Shown: positions 1 to 5,863 of the stretch, one piece after another
How the letters are laid out: each line of letters starts with the position of its first letter
Numbering within the stretch: the stretch's first letter is position 1
Source of the DNA: Chloroflexota bacterium
GTDB taxonomy: Bacteria > Chloroflexota > Anaerolineae > 4572-78 > J111
Direction: 5' to 3'
Length of the DNA: 5,947 bases
Assembly (NCBI GenBank): GCA_003695455.1
Contig: RFJF01000874.1
Coordinates: forward strand, 1 to 5,947
Translations under genes and position numbers: made by a program
Notes under the pieces: generated by a model
The model's database searches: none
Told to the model about the DNA's origin: nothing
The model's input: the letters and a program-made list of their open reading frames with translations, nothing else

Positions 1-768
1 ATTGGCGTGGGCGCGGGGCCATGGGGCGTGGCCCACAACAGCGGCAACAATATGGTATACGTAGCCAACCGCAGCGATAACACCGTTACTGTGATTAACG
101 CCTCAACCCGGGCCGTAGTGGCAACACTGAGCGGCAGTTTTGCCGAGCCGTCTCACGTGGCGGCCAACCCGGTTACGGGCAAAACCTACGTGAGCAACGT
201 GTCCGGCACCAGCGTCACCGTGATTGACGGCGCGGCGGTCAGCAAAATTGTCGGCCTGACAGACAGCACCCAGCCCTACGGCGTGGCCGTAGATGAAACC
301 CGCAACCTGGTGTACGTGGCCTCCATTGACAGCCACCGGGTGTCGGTGATTGGCGATTTGAGCGGCACGCCGGACCAGTTTTTGGGGTGGGCGGCCTTCC
401 ACCGCGGATTCAACAACCCGGCCCGGCCTGTGCCGCTGCGGGTCATCGCCGTGAACCCCGGCATTGGCCCATCCAACGATGGCGGTCATTTGTGGGCCAC
501 CACCAGCACCAATGACGGCAGCGAGGCTAATCAGGCGCTGCTCATTCCCAAAGGCTGGGACAGCTACTTTGCCATGCCGGTGGCCCGCAGTGTAGGGTTG
601 AATCCGGCGGAAGGCGTGGCCGTTGACCGGACCACCAACCGGGCCTACGTCACCTCCGGGGCTACGCCCGGCAGCGTGTCCATTTTCAGCGATGAATCCA
701 GCGTGTGCCTGGAGCCGTTTGCCGTGTCTGAACCGGAATTTGGATTTGAGGTGCAGACCGTACCGTAA
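1..768 (+). CDS. YVTN-type beta-propeller repeat protein, C-terminal part (5' end outside the window)
   Basis: The reading frame is already open at base 1 (Ile-Gly before the GTG at 7), so this is the 3' end of a longer gene; the GTG at 7 is probably not the start. The visible 255 residues form about five propeller-blade repeats of 40-55 residues. Each follows the pattern P-x-G-V-A-V, then T-N/R-x-x-Y-V, then V-x-V-I-D/N, as in YGVAVDETRNLVYVAS and EGVAVDRTTNRAYVTS. Blade 4 (roughly bases 430-600) is degenerate and lacks a clear YV strand. In this family such repeats build a beta-propeller, usually in secreted or surface proteins that bind partners or ligands. No enzymatic motif is visible. 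The C-terminus is acidic and aromatic, with no sortase motif or membrane anchor. A signal peptide, if any, lies upstream. An intrinsic terminator follows 26 bases after the TAA. The exact role is unknown. Confidence 0.85.
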   Translation: MGVGAGPWGVAHNSGNNMVYVANRSDNTVTVINASTRAVVATLSGSFAEPSHVAANPVTGKTYVSNVSGTSVTVIDGAAVSKIVGLTDSTQPYGVAVDETRNLVYVASIDSHRVSVIGDLSGTPDQFLGWAAFHRGFNNPARPVPLRVIAVNPGIGPSNDGGHLWATTSTNDGSEANQALLIPKGWDSYFAMPVARSVGLNPAEGVAVDRTTNRAYVTSGATPGSVSIFSDESSVCLEPFAVSEPEFGFEVQTVP

Positions 769-794
769 ACAGGCCGCGCGCCGCAGAAAACCTG

Positions 795-823
795 ACGGGA
801 GAGCGAACGCTCTCCCGTTTTTT
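795..823 (+). terminator. Rho-independent terminator of the YVTN propeller gene
   Basis: A perfect 10-bp stem (ACGGGAGAGC at 795-804 with GCTCTCCCGT at 809-818) closes a four-base GAAC loop and runs straight into a tract of T's (818-823). It lies 26 bases after the stop codon of the propeller gene, which is where an intrinsic terminator is expected. It should isolate that gene from the membrane-protein gene downstream. Confidence 0.93.
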
Positions 824-849
824 GTGGACGGTGGCAGCCGTGTTACAAT
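822..849 (+). promoter_or_regulatory. Candidate extended -10 promoter for the membrane-protein gene
   Basis: TACAAT (844-849) matches the sigma70 -10 box at five of six bases and is preceded by TG one base upstream (841-842), the extended -10 arrangement. A weak -35-like TTGTGG (822-827) lies 16 bases upstream and overlaps the end of the preceding terminator's T-tract. The start would fall near 856, giving a leader of about 50 bases before the ATG at 909. The -10 is convincing by eye; the -35 is poor. Confidence 0.55.
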
Positions 850-908
850 CGAATGGACGCCGTGCGTCTGCCGGCGCAATTCAATTGCCCCTTTGAGGTT
901 TAGCAGCC

Positions 909-1526
909 ATGATTTGGAAAATTCTCAAAAAATCGGCTATCGATTCCTGGGACGAAATGTTAATGCTGGTGGCTTTTAACCTGCTCTGGTTTGTGGGTGC
1001 GCTGCTGATTGTTCCCTACCCGTTTTTAACATTTGCCCTGTTTTTTACCGCCCGCGATGTGACCGAAGGGCGCGGCATTAAATTTGGCAAGTTTTTTGGG
1101 TACGGCCGCACACACTGGAAACAGGCTTACATTTGGGGAGCCGCCAACCTGGCGGTATTGCTGCTACTGTGGTTCAACGTGACGTTTTATGCCGGATTTG
1201 GGGCGCAGTGGGCGCTGGTGATGCAACTGTTTTTTGTGGCGCTCATTGCCCTGTGGCTGGTGCTGCAATTGACCGCGCTGGCTATTTATCCGCGGCTGGT
1301 GGAACCGGGCTACGCGCTGGCCCAGCGAAACGCCGCCGTGCTGGTAGGCCGTCACCCGCTGGTGATGCTTGTGCTGCTACTGGTGTGCGGAACGCTGATT
1401 GTGGCATCGGCGTTATTGCCGGCGCTGTTTGTGGTGCTCACCGTCTCGCTGATTGCGGTGCTGGCAACCAACACTGTTGACCTGCTGCTGGCCCGCGAAC
1501 TGGCCGAACCGGAAGAAGAGGGTTAA
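909..1526 (+). CDS. Polytopic integral membrane protein, YesL/DUF624-like
   Basis: The product has 205 residues and is mostly hydrophobic. Likely membrane segments lie at about residues 17-46, 74-95, 101-127, 151-170 and 171-190, by eye. The amphipathic start (WKILKKSAIDSWDE) followed by N-L-L-W and a Pro-rich turn (VPYPFLTFALFF) resembles the YesL/DUF624 family, whose members are about 200-220 residues long and often sit near sugar-uptake genes; their biochemical role is not established. A soluble loop (about 48-73) is rich in Gly, Lys and Arg, and the C-terminal tail is acidic (ELAEPEEEG). The ATG at 909 is chosen because GAGG (895-898) lies 10 bases upstream and hydrophobic sequence begins soon after. 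No sugar-transport genes are adjacent, so context does not help. The family call is by resemblance only; the membrane call is firm. Confidence 0.8.
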   Translation: MIWKILKKSAIDSWDEMLMLVAFNLLWFVGALLIVPYPFLTFALFFTARDVTEGRGIKFGKFFGYGRTHWKQAYIWGAANLAVLLLLWFNVTFYAGFGAQWALVMQLFFVALIALWLVLQLTALAIYPRLVEPGYALAQRNAAVLVGRHPLVMLVLLLVCGTLIVASALLPALFVVLTVSLIAVLATNTVDLLLARELAEPEEEG

Positions 1527-2743
1527 TTCCGCCCGCACAATTCTCTGAAGCGGCAGACCCGGCACGCCTCGCCGTTTTCAATCATCGGAAAGCGGCGCAG
1601 CTCGGCCAGATTTTGCGCCGGTTTGCCAAGCAGTCCCCGCAGGCGGGCAATGTCGGCCTCTACCCCGGCCCGGATTTTCCGCAGGGCTTCCCCGTCAAAC
1701 TCAAACTCCAGCGTCCGGTTTTCAGAGAGGGCAAACACCACACCCCTCACCGGCTGCACCACCCACGCCGGATGTTCGGCCTGCATAAACAGGGCGTACA
1801 CACCCAACTGCCGCCGCACCGCCGATTCATCAATCTGGCCGGTTTTCCAGTCGTACAAAATAATCCGGTTGTCTTCGCGGCGGGCCAAATCCATTTGCAC
1901 CCACACCGTGACCCCGGCAATTTCAAACGATTGCAGTTCCTCGATGTTGAGAAACGATTCCCGGGGCCGGCCCAGCAGCCGGGCGTACAGCGGCGATTGC
2001 AGAAAAACGTCCGCCAACTGTTCGGCCTGCGCAACCGCCTGCGCCCACGCCGCATCCGGCACACCGGTTTGGTAGTAGTGTTCCTGAAATCCGGTTATTT
2101 TGTTGGGCTGTTGGCGGTAGCGCCCGCTTTTTGAGGCGGCAACATCGGTTTTGGCACGGCGGTGCAACTGCTGAATTAACCGGTTGCGGGGAACCTGAGC
2201 GCCGGTTTTGAGGCGTGACAGGGCAAATTTGAGTAAATCGTGAACCAGCGTGCCGCGCCAACGGGGAATATCGGTGAGATTTTTGAGCAGGTAGGCCCGC
2301 CGAACCGGGGCCGGGGCATCGGCCTGCCAGCCTTCCCAGGCGGCGTAGTAGTGGTAGTAGTAGGCTCGCGGGCAGTGGGCGTGCAATGCCGAGCGCGAAA
2401 ACGACCAACTCAGCCGGTTTTTCAAGCGGCCCACTGCCGGATACTGGGTGTGAATGTTGAGCACATCCAGCGCCGAGGCGGGGCGGCAGTGGAGAACGGG
2501 GCCGGTATCGCCGTCAACCCAGTCACTTTCCAGATGGGCCTGCCAGTACCCGCCGCGCCGTTGGGCAACAAACAGGTGCGGGCCGTACTGCACGGCGGTC
2601 AGCCGGCGGGTCATGCCCTGCGCAGCCGCAGACGCGCCAATGGCGTCCAGTTGCAGGTTTCGGTTGGGCAGGTGGCGCACGGCGCGCAGCGTCCAGAGTC
2701 GCTGGTTGAGCAACAGGCTTTGGCCGGCATTCAGTGAGGGCAT
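1523..2743 (-). CDS. PD-(D/E)XK nuclease family protein (RecB/Cas4-like) with predicted Fe-S cluster cysteines
   Basis: The product has 406 residues. Residues 1-110 match nothing I recognise. From about 113 the Cas4/RecB-type nuclease pattern appears: FSRSALHAHCPRAYYYHYY (Cys124), RGTLVHDLL (His168, motif I), a Glu pair (268-269), VWVQMD (Asp285, motif II), ILYDWKTGQ (Asp298, Lys300, motif III) and RQLGVYALF (Gln312, Tyr316). The C-terminus CRVCRFRELC gives Cys394, Cys397 and Cys403. With Cys124 these form the one-plus-three layout that binds a 4Fe-4S cluster in AddB, Cas4 and Dna2. The enzyme probably cuts or trims DNA using Mg2+ in the cytoplasm; its substrate is unknown. It starts 16 bases after the response-regulator stop, with no good Shine-Dalgarno site, so translation may be coupled. 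No helicase or cas genes are nearby, so it is not called Cas4 or AddB. Its stop overlaps that of the convergent membrane-protein gene. Confidence 0.88.
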   Translation of the reverse strand: MPSLNAGQSLLLNQRLWTLRAVRHLPNRNLQLDAIGASAAAQGMTRRLTAVQYGPHLFVAQRRGGYWQAHLESDWVDGDTGPVLHCRPASALDVLNIHTQYPAVGRLKNRLSWSFSRSALHAHCPRAYYYHYYAAWEGWQADAPAPVRRAYLLKNLTDIPRWRGTLVHDLLKFALSRLKTGAQVPRNRLIQQLHRRAKTDVAASKSGRYRQQPNKITGFQEHYYQTGVPDAAWAQAVAQAEQLADVFLQSPLYARLLGRPRESFLNIEELQSFEIAGVTVWVQMDLARREDNRIILYDWKTGQIDESAVRRQLGVYALFMQAEHPAWVVQPVRGVVFALSENRTLEFEFDGEALRKIRAGVEADIARLRGLLGKPAQNLAELRRFPMIENGEACRVCRFRELCGRN

Positions 2744-2759
2744 TCCGGGGGCGGGGCCG

Positions 2760-3143
2760 TTACGAGGATTGCAAAAAAGATTCGACGGAGCGGATGAGTT
2801 TTTCTACGTCAAACGGTTTGGTGATGTAATCATCTACCGGGGGCAAGTCATCAATGATGGTGCGGCCCCGGTTGGGAACTTTGGCAGTAACCACAATCAC
2901 CGGCACATCGGCCAGCCGTTCATCATTTTTCATTTCGCGGTACACATCCCAACCGTTAAAATCGGGCATCATTAAATCAAGCAGCACAACTTTGGGGGTA
3001 AAGCGCCGCATAATTTCCATGGCCTGCCGCCCAGAGGTGGCTCCGGCAATGGTGTGCCCCATCATTTTAAACGCCTGCCGCACCAGTTCCAGCACGGGGC
3101 GTTCATCTTCGATATAAAGAATGGCTGTTTGCTCTGCAATCAT
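2760..3143 (-). CDS. Single-domain response regulator (receiver domain only)
   Basis: The product is 127 residues if read from the ATG at 3143; an in-frame TTG at 3149 would add two. It is a complete receiver domain with no output domain. Numbered from the ATG, the acidic pair is Glu12-Asp13 (YIEDE), the phosphorylated residue is Asp56 (VVLLDLMMPDFNGWD), the switch Thr is Thr86 (VVTAK) and the conserved Lys is Lys109 (DDYITKPF). All key residues are present, so it should accept phosphate from a histidine kinase and signal by protein contact, as CheY or Spo0F do. No kinase lies in the window. The ATG is preferred on codon grounds; neither start has a visible Shine-Dalgarno site. A promoter and dyad lie just upstream, and the nuclease gene follows after 16 bases. 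The family call is firm; the partner and output are unknown. Confidence 0.93.
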   Translation of the reverse strand: MIAEQTAILYIEDERPVLELVRQAFKMMGHTIAGATSGRQAMEIMRRFTPKVVLLDLMMPDFNGWDVYREMKNDERLADVPVIVVTAKVPNRGRTIIDDLPPVDDYITKPFDVEKLIRSVESFLQSS

Positions 3144-3157
3144 TTTCAATCAGCAAA

Positions 3158-3180
3158 AGAGGTACAGTTTCAGCACCTCT
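3158..3180. promoter_or_regulatory. Dyad across the predicted transcription start of the response-regulator gene (possible operator or leader hairpin)
   Basis: AGAGGT (3158-3163) and ACCTCT (3175-3180) form a perfect 6-bp inverted repeat around 11 bases. Within the 11-base spacer some further positions are also symmetric. As RNA on the minus strand the arms extend to eight pairs (one G-U) around a 7-base loop. The dyad abuts the -10 box at 3181-3186 and spans the expected start site near 3174, so transcripts starting there would lack most of one arm; that favours a protein-binding site over an RNA hairpin. For read-through transcripts from rsmE, it could act as a weak terminator, since TTTT follows on the minus strand. 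Confidence 0.45.
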
Positions 3181-3209
3181 ATTTTAGTCTCCGCAAATAC
3201 CGGAGTCAA
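3181..3209 (-). promoter_or_regulatory. Sigma70-type promoter for the response regulator and nuclease genes
   Basis: Read on the minus strand, TTGACT (3209-3204) and TAAAAT (3186-3181) are separated by exactly 17 bases; each box matches consensus at five of six positions. The predicted start near 3174 leaves a leader of about 30 bases before the ATG at 3143. The spacer contains a 5-bp inverted repeat (CTCCG/CGGAG, 3189-3193 and 3201-3205) that reaches into the -35 box. The promoter begins only about 17 bases after the rsmE stop codon, so the regulator can be expressed independently of rsmE. Confidence 0.7.
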
Positions 3210-3226
3210 CACATGAAGATAGCACT

Positions 3227-3967
3227 TTAGTGCCATTGACGCAAGGCGAACATTGTGGTGGCGCACACTGCCAGCGCCGCGGTTTCGGCGCGCAAAATAC
3301 GCGGCCCCAGCGAAACCAACTGCACCCCGGCGCTTTCAGCGGCGGCGGCTTCGGGCGGGGCAAAGCCGCCTTCCGGGCCAATAAATACAGCAATTGTGCT
3401 GACCGGCGCGCCGGTCAGGGCGTTTTGCAGCGTGTTGCTGCGCGATGCCTCTTCCCACGGCATCAGCCGCCGGTCACACCCGGCCGATTCGGCCAGCGCG
3501 TCTGCCAGCGGCATCGCCGGCAAAAGCTCCGGCAGGTGGCCGCGGCCACTCTGCTCGGCGGCCTCGCGGATGATGTGCCGCCATCGTTCCCGTTTTTTAT
3601 CCAGTGCCGCCGGGTTGCGCACAACTGCCCGCTCGGTGATGACGGGCACAAAGCGCGCCACCCCCAATTCGGTGCCTTTTTGCAGAATCCACTCAAATTT
3701 TTGGGCTTTGAGTACGGCCTGATACAGCCAGAGCTGCACGGTGGGTTCGGCGGGCGCCGGTTGCCGGGCCACAATTTGGCCGCACACCGCAGCTTTGTCT
3801 ACCTGCGTCAGTTCCACCTGAAATTCCATACCGGAATTATCAAGCGCCATAATAATTTGGCCGGGCCGCATACGCAACACAGTGCGCACCTGCCGGGCCG
3901 CGTCGGCGGGCAAGGTGACGGTGGGCGGGGTTATGCAACTGGCGGGAATAAAAAATCGATGGCTCAT
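3227..3967 (-). CDS. rsmE: 16S rRNA (uracil(1498)-N(3))-methyltransferase RsmE
   Basis: The product has 246 residues, close to the usual length of about 243. RsmE uses S-adenosylmethionine to methylate N3 of U1498 in helix 44 of 16S rRNA, acting on the small subunit in the cytoplasm. The N-terminus starts with the typical HRFF (residues 3-6) and a PUA-like RNA-binding domain (about 1-70, with HxxVLRM-like QVRTVLRMRPG). The SPOUT domain follows: KAQKFEWILQKGTELGV (87-103), ERWRHIIREAAEQSGR (127-142), the cofactor-binding knot IGPEGGF (196-202) and LGPRILRAETA (220-230). All family signatures are intact. The ATG at 3967 is the first start after an in-frame TGA eight to six bases upstream. No Shine-Dalgarno site is at normal spacing; GGAGG occurs 25 bases upstream. 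It is divergent from the acyl-CoA synthetase gene and upstream of the regulator gene on the same strand. Confidence 0.96.
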   Translation of the reverse strand: MSHRFFIPASCITPPTVTLPADAARQVRTVLRMRPGQIIMALDNSGMEFQVELTQVDKAAVCGQIVARQPAPAEPTVQLWLYQAVLKAQKFEWILQKGTELGVARFVPVITERAVVRNPAALDKKRERWRHIIREAAEQSGRGHLPELLPAMPLADALAESAGCDRRLMPWEEASRSNTLQNALTGAPVSTIAVFIGPEGGFAPPEAAAAESAGVQLVSLGPRILRAETAALAVCATTMFALRQWH

Positions 3968-3997
3968 CTGAAATCAGCAACTTGAATTCGTACCTCC

Positions 3998-4026
3998 GTT
4001 TTACCACAACCCGGCGTGATGCACAA
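3998..4026 (-). promoter_or_regulatory. Candidate rsmE promoter
   Basis: On the minus strand, TTGTGC (4026-4021) and TAAAAC (4003-3998) are spaced by 17 bases, and TG precedes the -10 box by one base (extended -10). Match to consensus is moderate (three and four of six). The start would fall near 3991, giving a leader of about 24 bases without a Shine-Dalgarno site, since the GGAGG at 3997-3993 would then lie at or before the start. Its -35 box is 13 bases from that of the divergent acyl-CoA synthetase promoter. Confidence 0.4.
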
Positions 4027-4039
4027 ACAAATCCGGCGG

Positions 4040-4067
4040 TTGACATCCCATAAATATAACTTATAAT
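4040..4067 (+). promoter_or_regulatory. Consensus sigma70 promoter for the acyl-CoA synthetase gene
   Basis: TTGACA (4040-4045) and TATAAT (4062-4067) both match the sigma70 consensus exactly, with a 16-base spacer. The start is expected near 4074, leaving a leader of about 83 bases before the ATG at 4157. An 11-base palindrome, TATAA-C-TTATA (4055-4065), overlaps the -10 box. The leader contains CACA-T-TGTG (4088-4096), a short palindrome of unknown meaning, and a run of C's; I see no riboswitch or terminator in it. Confidence 0.85.
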
Positions 4068-4142
4068 TCTGAGCAGCACATCACCGGCACATTGTGTCAC
4101 CAATCCCCCCCGGATTTACACCGACAAAAAAATAGACAATAC

Positions 4143-4149
4143 AAAGGAG
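4143..4149 (+). promoter_or_regulatory. Shine-Dalgarno site of the acyl-CoA synthetase gene
   Basis: AAAGGAG lies 7 bases before the ATG at 4157, the ideal distance. It decides between this start and the in-frame ATG codons at 4169 and 4172, which have no such site. Confidence 0.9.
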
Positions 4150-4156
4150 TAGAACA

Positions 4157-5782
4157 ATGCAAGGTTTGATGATGAATTATCCGCTGACGCTGGACCGGAT
4201 TCTGGAGCACGCCAACCGGATTTATCCGCACAAGCGAATCAGCACCAAACAAATTGACGGCTCGATGCACCGCTACACCTACGCCGACCTGTACAGCCGC
4301 GTCAAACGGTTAGCTAACGTGCTGCGCAAACTGGGCGTTAACCCCGGTGACCGGGTGGGCACTTTTGCCTGGAACAATTATCAGCACCTTGAATTGTACT
4401 ATGCCATACCGGGAGCCGGCGCCGTATGCCACACGCTGAATATCCGTCTGTTTCCGGACCAGTTGACCTACGTGGTCAATCACGCCGAAGACAAGGTTGT
4501 GTTCATTGACGGTACGCTGCTGCCGCTGTTTGAGCGCGTGGCCGATAAAATTGAAACCGTTGAACATTACGTGCTGTTCAACGTGCCGCCCGGCGTTGAA
4601 TCCAAACTGCCCAACACGGTAATGTATGAAGATTTAATGGCCGATGTGGACGATGACTTTGAGTGGGCCGTTACCGACGAAAACACGGCCATGGGGCTGT
4701 GCTACACCAGCGGCACCACCGGCAACCCCAAAGGCGTACTGTACAGCCACCGCTCCATGTATTTGCACACCATTGGCGAGTGCCACCCCAACGCGCTGGA
4801 TTTGAGCAGCCGCGATATTGTTTTGCCCGTGGTGCCGCAGTTTCACGCCATGGCCTGGGGCCTTCCCTACGCCTGCGCCCTCAGCGGCGCCGAACTGGTG
4901 ATGCCCGGCCCGCACCTGAAACCGGCTCCGCTGGCCCAACTAATTGACGAAGAAAAAGTGACCGTGCCGGCGGGCGTACCCAGTATCTGGAACGCCCTCT
5001 ACCACGAACTCAAAGCCAACCCGCGCGATATTTCTCACGTGCGGGCGCTGGTGGTTGGCGGCTCGGCTATGCCGCGCAGCCTGATTGAAGCCTACGAGGA
5101 ACAACTGGGGGTGAATGTACTCCACGCCTGGGGCATGACCGAAATGTCGCCGGTGGGCACGGTTTGCCAGTTGCAAGACCACCACCAGCAGTTGCCCAAC
5201 CACCAAAAGTGGGATGTCAAAGCCAAACAGGGGTATGTGGTAGCCGGCGTTGAAATGCGAATCACCAACGATGCCGGCGAAGAATTGCCGTGGGACGGCG
5301 CAACCATGGGCGAGGTGCAGGTTCGGGGGCCGTGGATTGCCCGCCAATATTTCAGGGTAGACCCCACTCCGGATAGCTTCACCGCCGACGGCTGGTTCCG
5401 CACCGGCGATGTGGCAACACTCAGCGAAGACGGGTATATGCAAATTACAGACCGCACCAAAGACCTGGTCAAAAGCGGCGGCGAGTGGATTTCCAGCGTG
5501 GCGCTGGAAAATGCGCTGATGGCTCACCCCGGCGTCATGGAAGCCGCCGTCATTGCCATTCCTGACGACCAGTGGCAGGAGCGCCCCCTGGCGGTGGTGG
5601 TTCCTGCACCGGATGCCGGTGAATTAACTGCCGATGAGTTGAACGCTCACCTGGCGCCCAATTTTGCCAAATTCTGGCTGCCGGATGAGTACGTGTTTGT
5701 AGAAGAAATTCCCAAAACCAGCGTGGGTAAGTTTGATAAAAAGGTGCTGCGCTACCGCCACGCTCAGGGTGAGTTGGGCTAG
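4157..5782 (+). CDS. Long/medium-chain fatty acyl-CoA synthetase (AMP-forming)
   Basis: The product has 541 residues, the size of the Thermus thermophilus long-chain acyl-CoA synthetase, which it resembles throughout as far as I recall that sequence. The enzyme activates a carboxylic acid with ATP to an acyl-adenylate and transfers it to CoA, releasing AMP and PPi, feeding beta-oxidation or lipid synthesis. Visible motifs are the P-loop [11 protein letters not shown] (183-193), [15 protein letters not shown] (225-239), [11 protein letters not shown] (299-309), the A5 motif GMTEMSP (326-332), GWFRTGDVA (412-420), the hinge region [15 protein letters not shown] (432-446) and the catalytic-lysine motif IPKTSVGKF (518-526, Lys525). 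No transmembrane segment or signal peptide is seen, so it is cytosolic. Chain length cannot be set from sequence alone; short, branched or aromatic acids remain possible. The gene is alone on its strand, with a consensus promoter and a strong ribosome site that suggest high constitutive expression. Confidence 0.93.
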   Translation: MQGLMMNYPLTLDRILEHANRIYPHKRISTKQIDGSMHRYTYADLYSRVKRLANVLRKLGVNPGDRVGTFAWNNYQHLELYYAIPGAGAVCHTLNIRLFPDQLTYVVNHAEDKVVFIDGTLLPLFERVADKIETVEHYVLFNVPPGVESKLPNTVMYEDLMADVDDDFEWAVTDENTAMGLCYTSGTTGNPKGVLYSHRSMYLHTIGECHPNALDLSSRDIVLPVVPQFHAMAWGLPYACALSGAELVMPGPHLKPAPLAQLIDEEKVTVPAGVPSIWNALYHELKANPRDISHVRALVVGGSAMPRSLIEAYEEQLGVNVLHAWGMTEMSPVGTVCQLQDHHQQLPNHQKWDVKAKQGYVVAGVEMRITNDAGEELPWDGATMGEVQVRGPWIARQYFRVDPTPDSFTADGWFRTGDVATLSEDGYMQITDRTKDLVKSGGEWISSVALENALMAHPGVMEAAVIAIPDDQWQERPLAVVVPAPDAGELTADELNAHLAPNFAKFWLPDEYVFVEEIPKTSVGKFDKKVLRYRHAQGELG

Positions 5783-5795
5783 CTGACCGCAACAT

Positions 5796-5837
5796 AAAAA
5801 ACGCCGAGGCTTACCCGTGGGTTGAGTCTCGGCATTT
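5796..5837. terminator. Intrinsic terminator after the acyl-CoA synthetase gene, probably bidirectional
   Basis: GCCGAG (5803-5808) pairs with CTCGGC (5828-5833), and the stem extends inward through G-U, C-G, U-A, U-G and A-U pairs, then two or three G-C pairs past a single bulge. On the plus strand only a short tail (ATTTA) follows. On the minus strand the stem is followed by six T's (complement of 5796-5801). The hairpin begins about 20 bases after the stop codon at 5782. It can end the synthetase transcript, but it is a better terminator for transcription entering from the right. Confidence 0.75.
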
Positions 5838-5863
5838 ACTACCATACAACCTGGCAAATTCAC

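Noticed and set aside
103..879. Long open frame of 258 codons on the minus strand opposite the YVTN propeller gene
   Set aside because: Its translation is rich in His, Arg, Gly and Ala with no domain pattern, it runs antisense to a clear repeat protein and through the terminator hairpin, so it is a shadow of GC-rich codon use.
1523..2743. Naming the nuclease Cas4 or AddB
   Set aside because: The motifs are shared across Cas4, AddB and Dna2 types, but there is no CRISPR array, no other cas gene and no helicase partner in the window, and the N-terminal 110 residues do not fit Cas4.
3222..3233. Palindrome GCACT-TT-AGTGC over the rsmE stop codon as a terminator
   Set aside because: A two-base loop cannot form a stable hairpin and no T-tract follows on the minus strand.
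3230..3985. Open frame of 251 codons on the plus strand opposite rsmE
   Set aside because: It covers rsmE almost exactly, its composition is low-complexity Gly/Arg/His, and rsmE has every family motif.
3840..4103. Open frame on the minus strand that could use the GGAGG at 3997-3993
   Set aside because: A TTG 12 bases after GGAGG would give only about 43 codons overlapping rsmE out of frame, with no recognisable protein pattern.
4074..4156. Riboswitch or attenuator in the acyl-CoA synthetase leader
   Set aside because: Only short palindromes such as CACA-T-TGTG are present; there is no extended stem, no T-tract and no recognisable riboswitch core.
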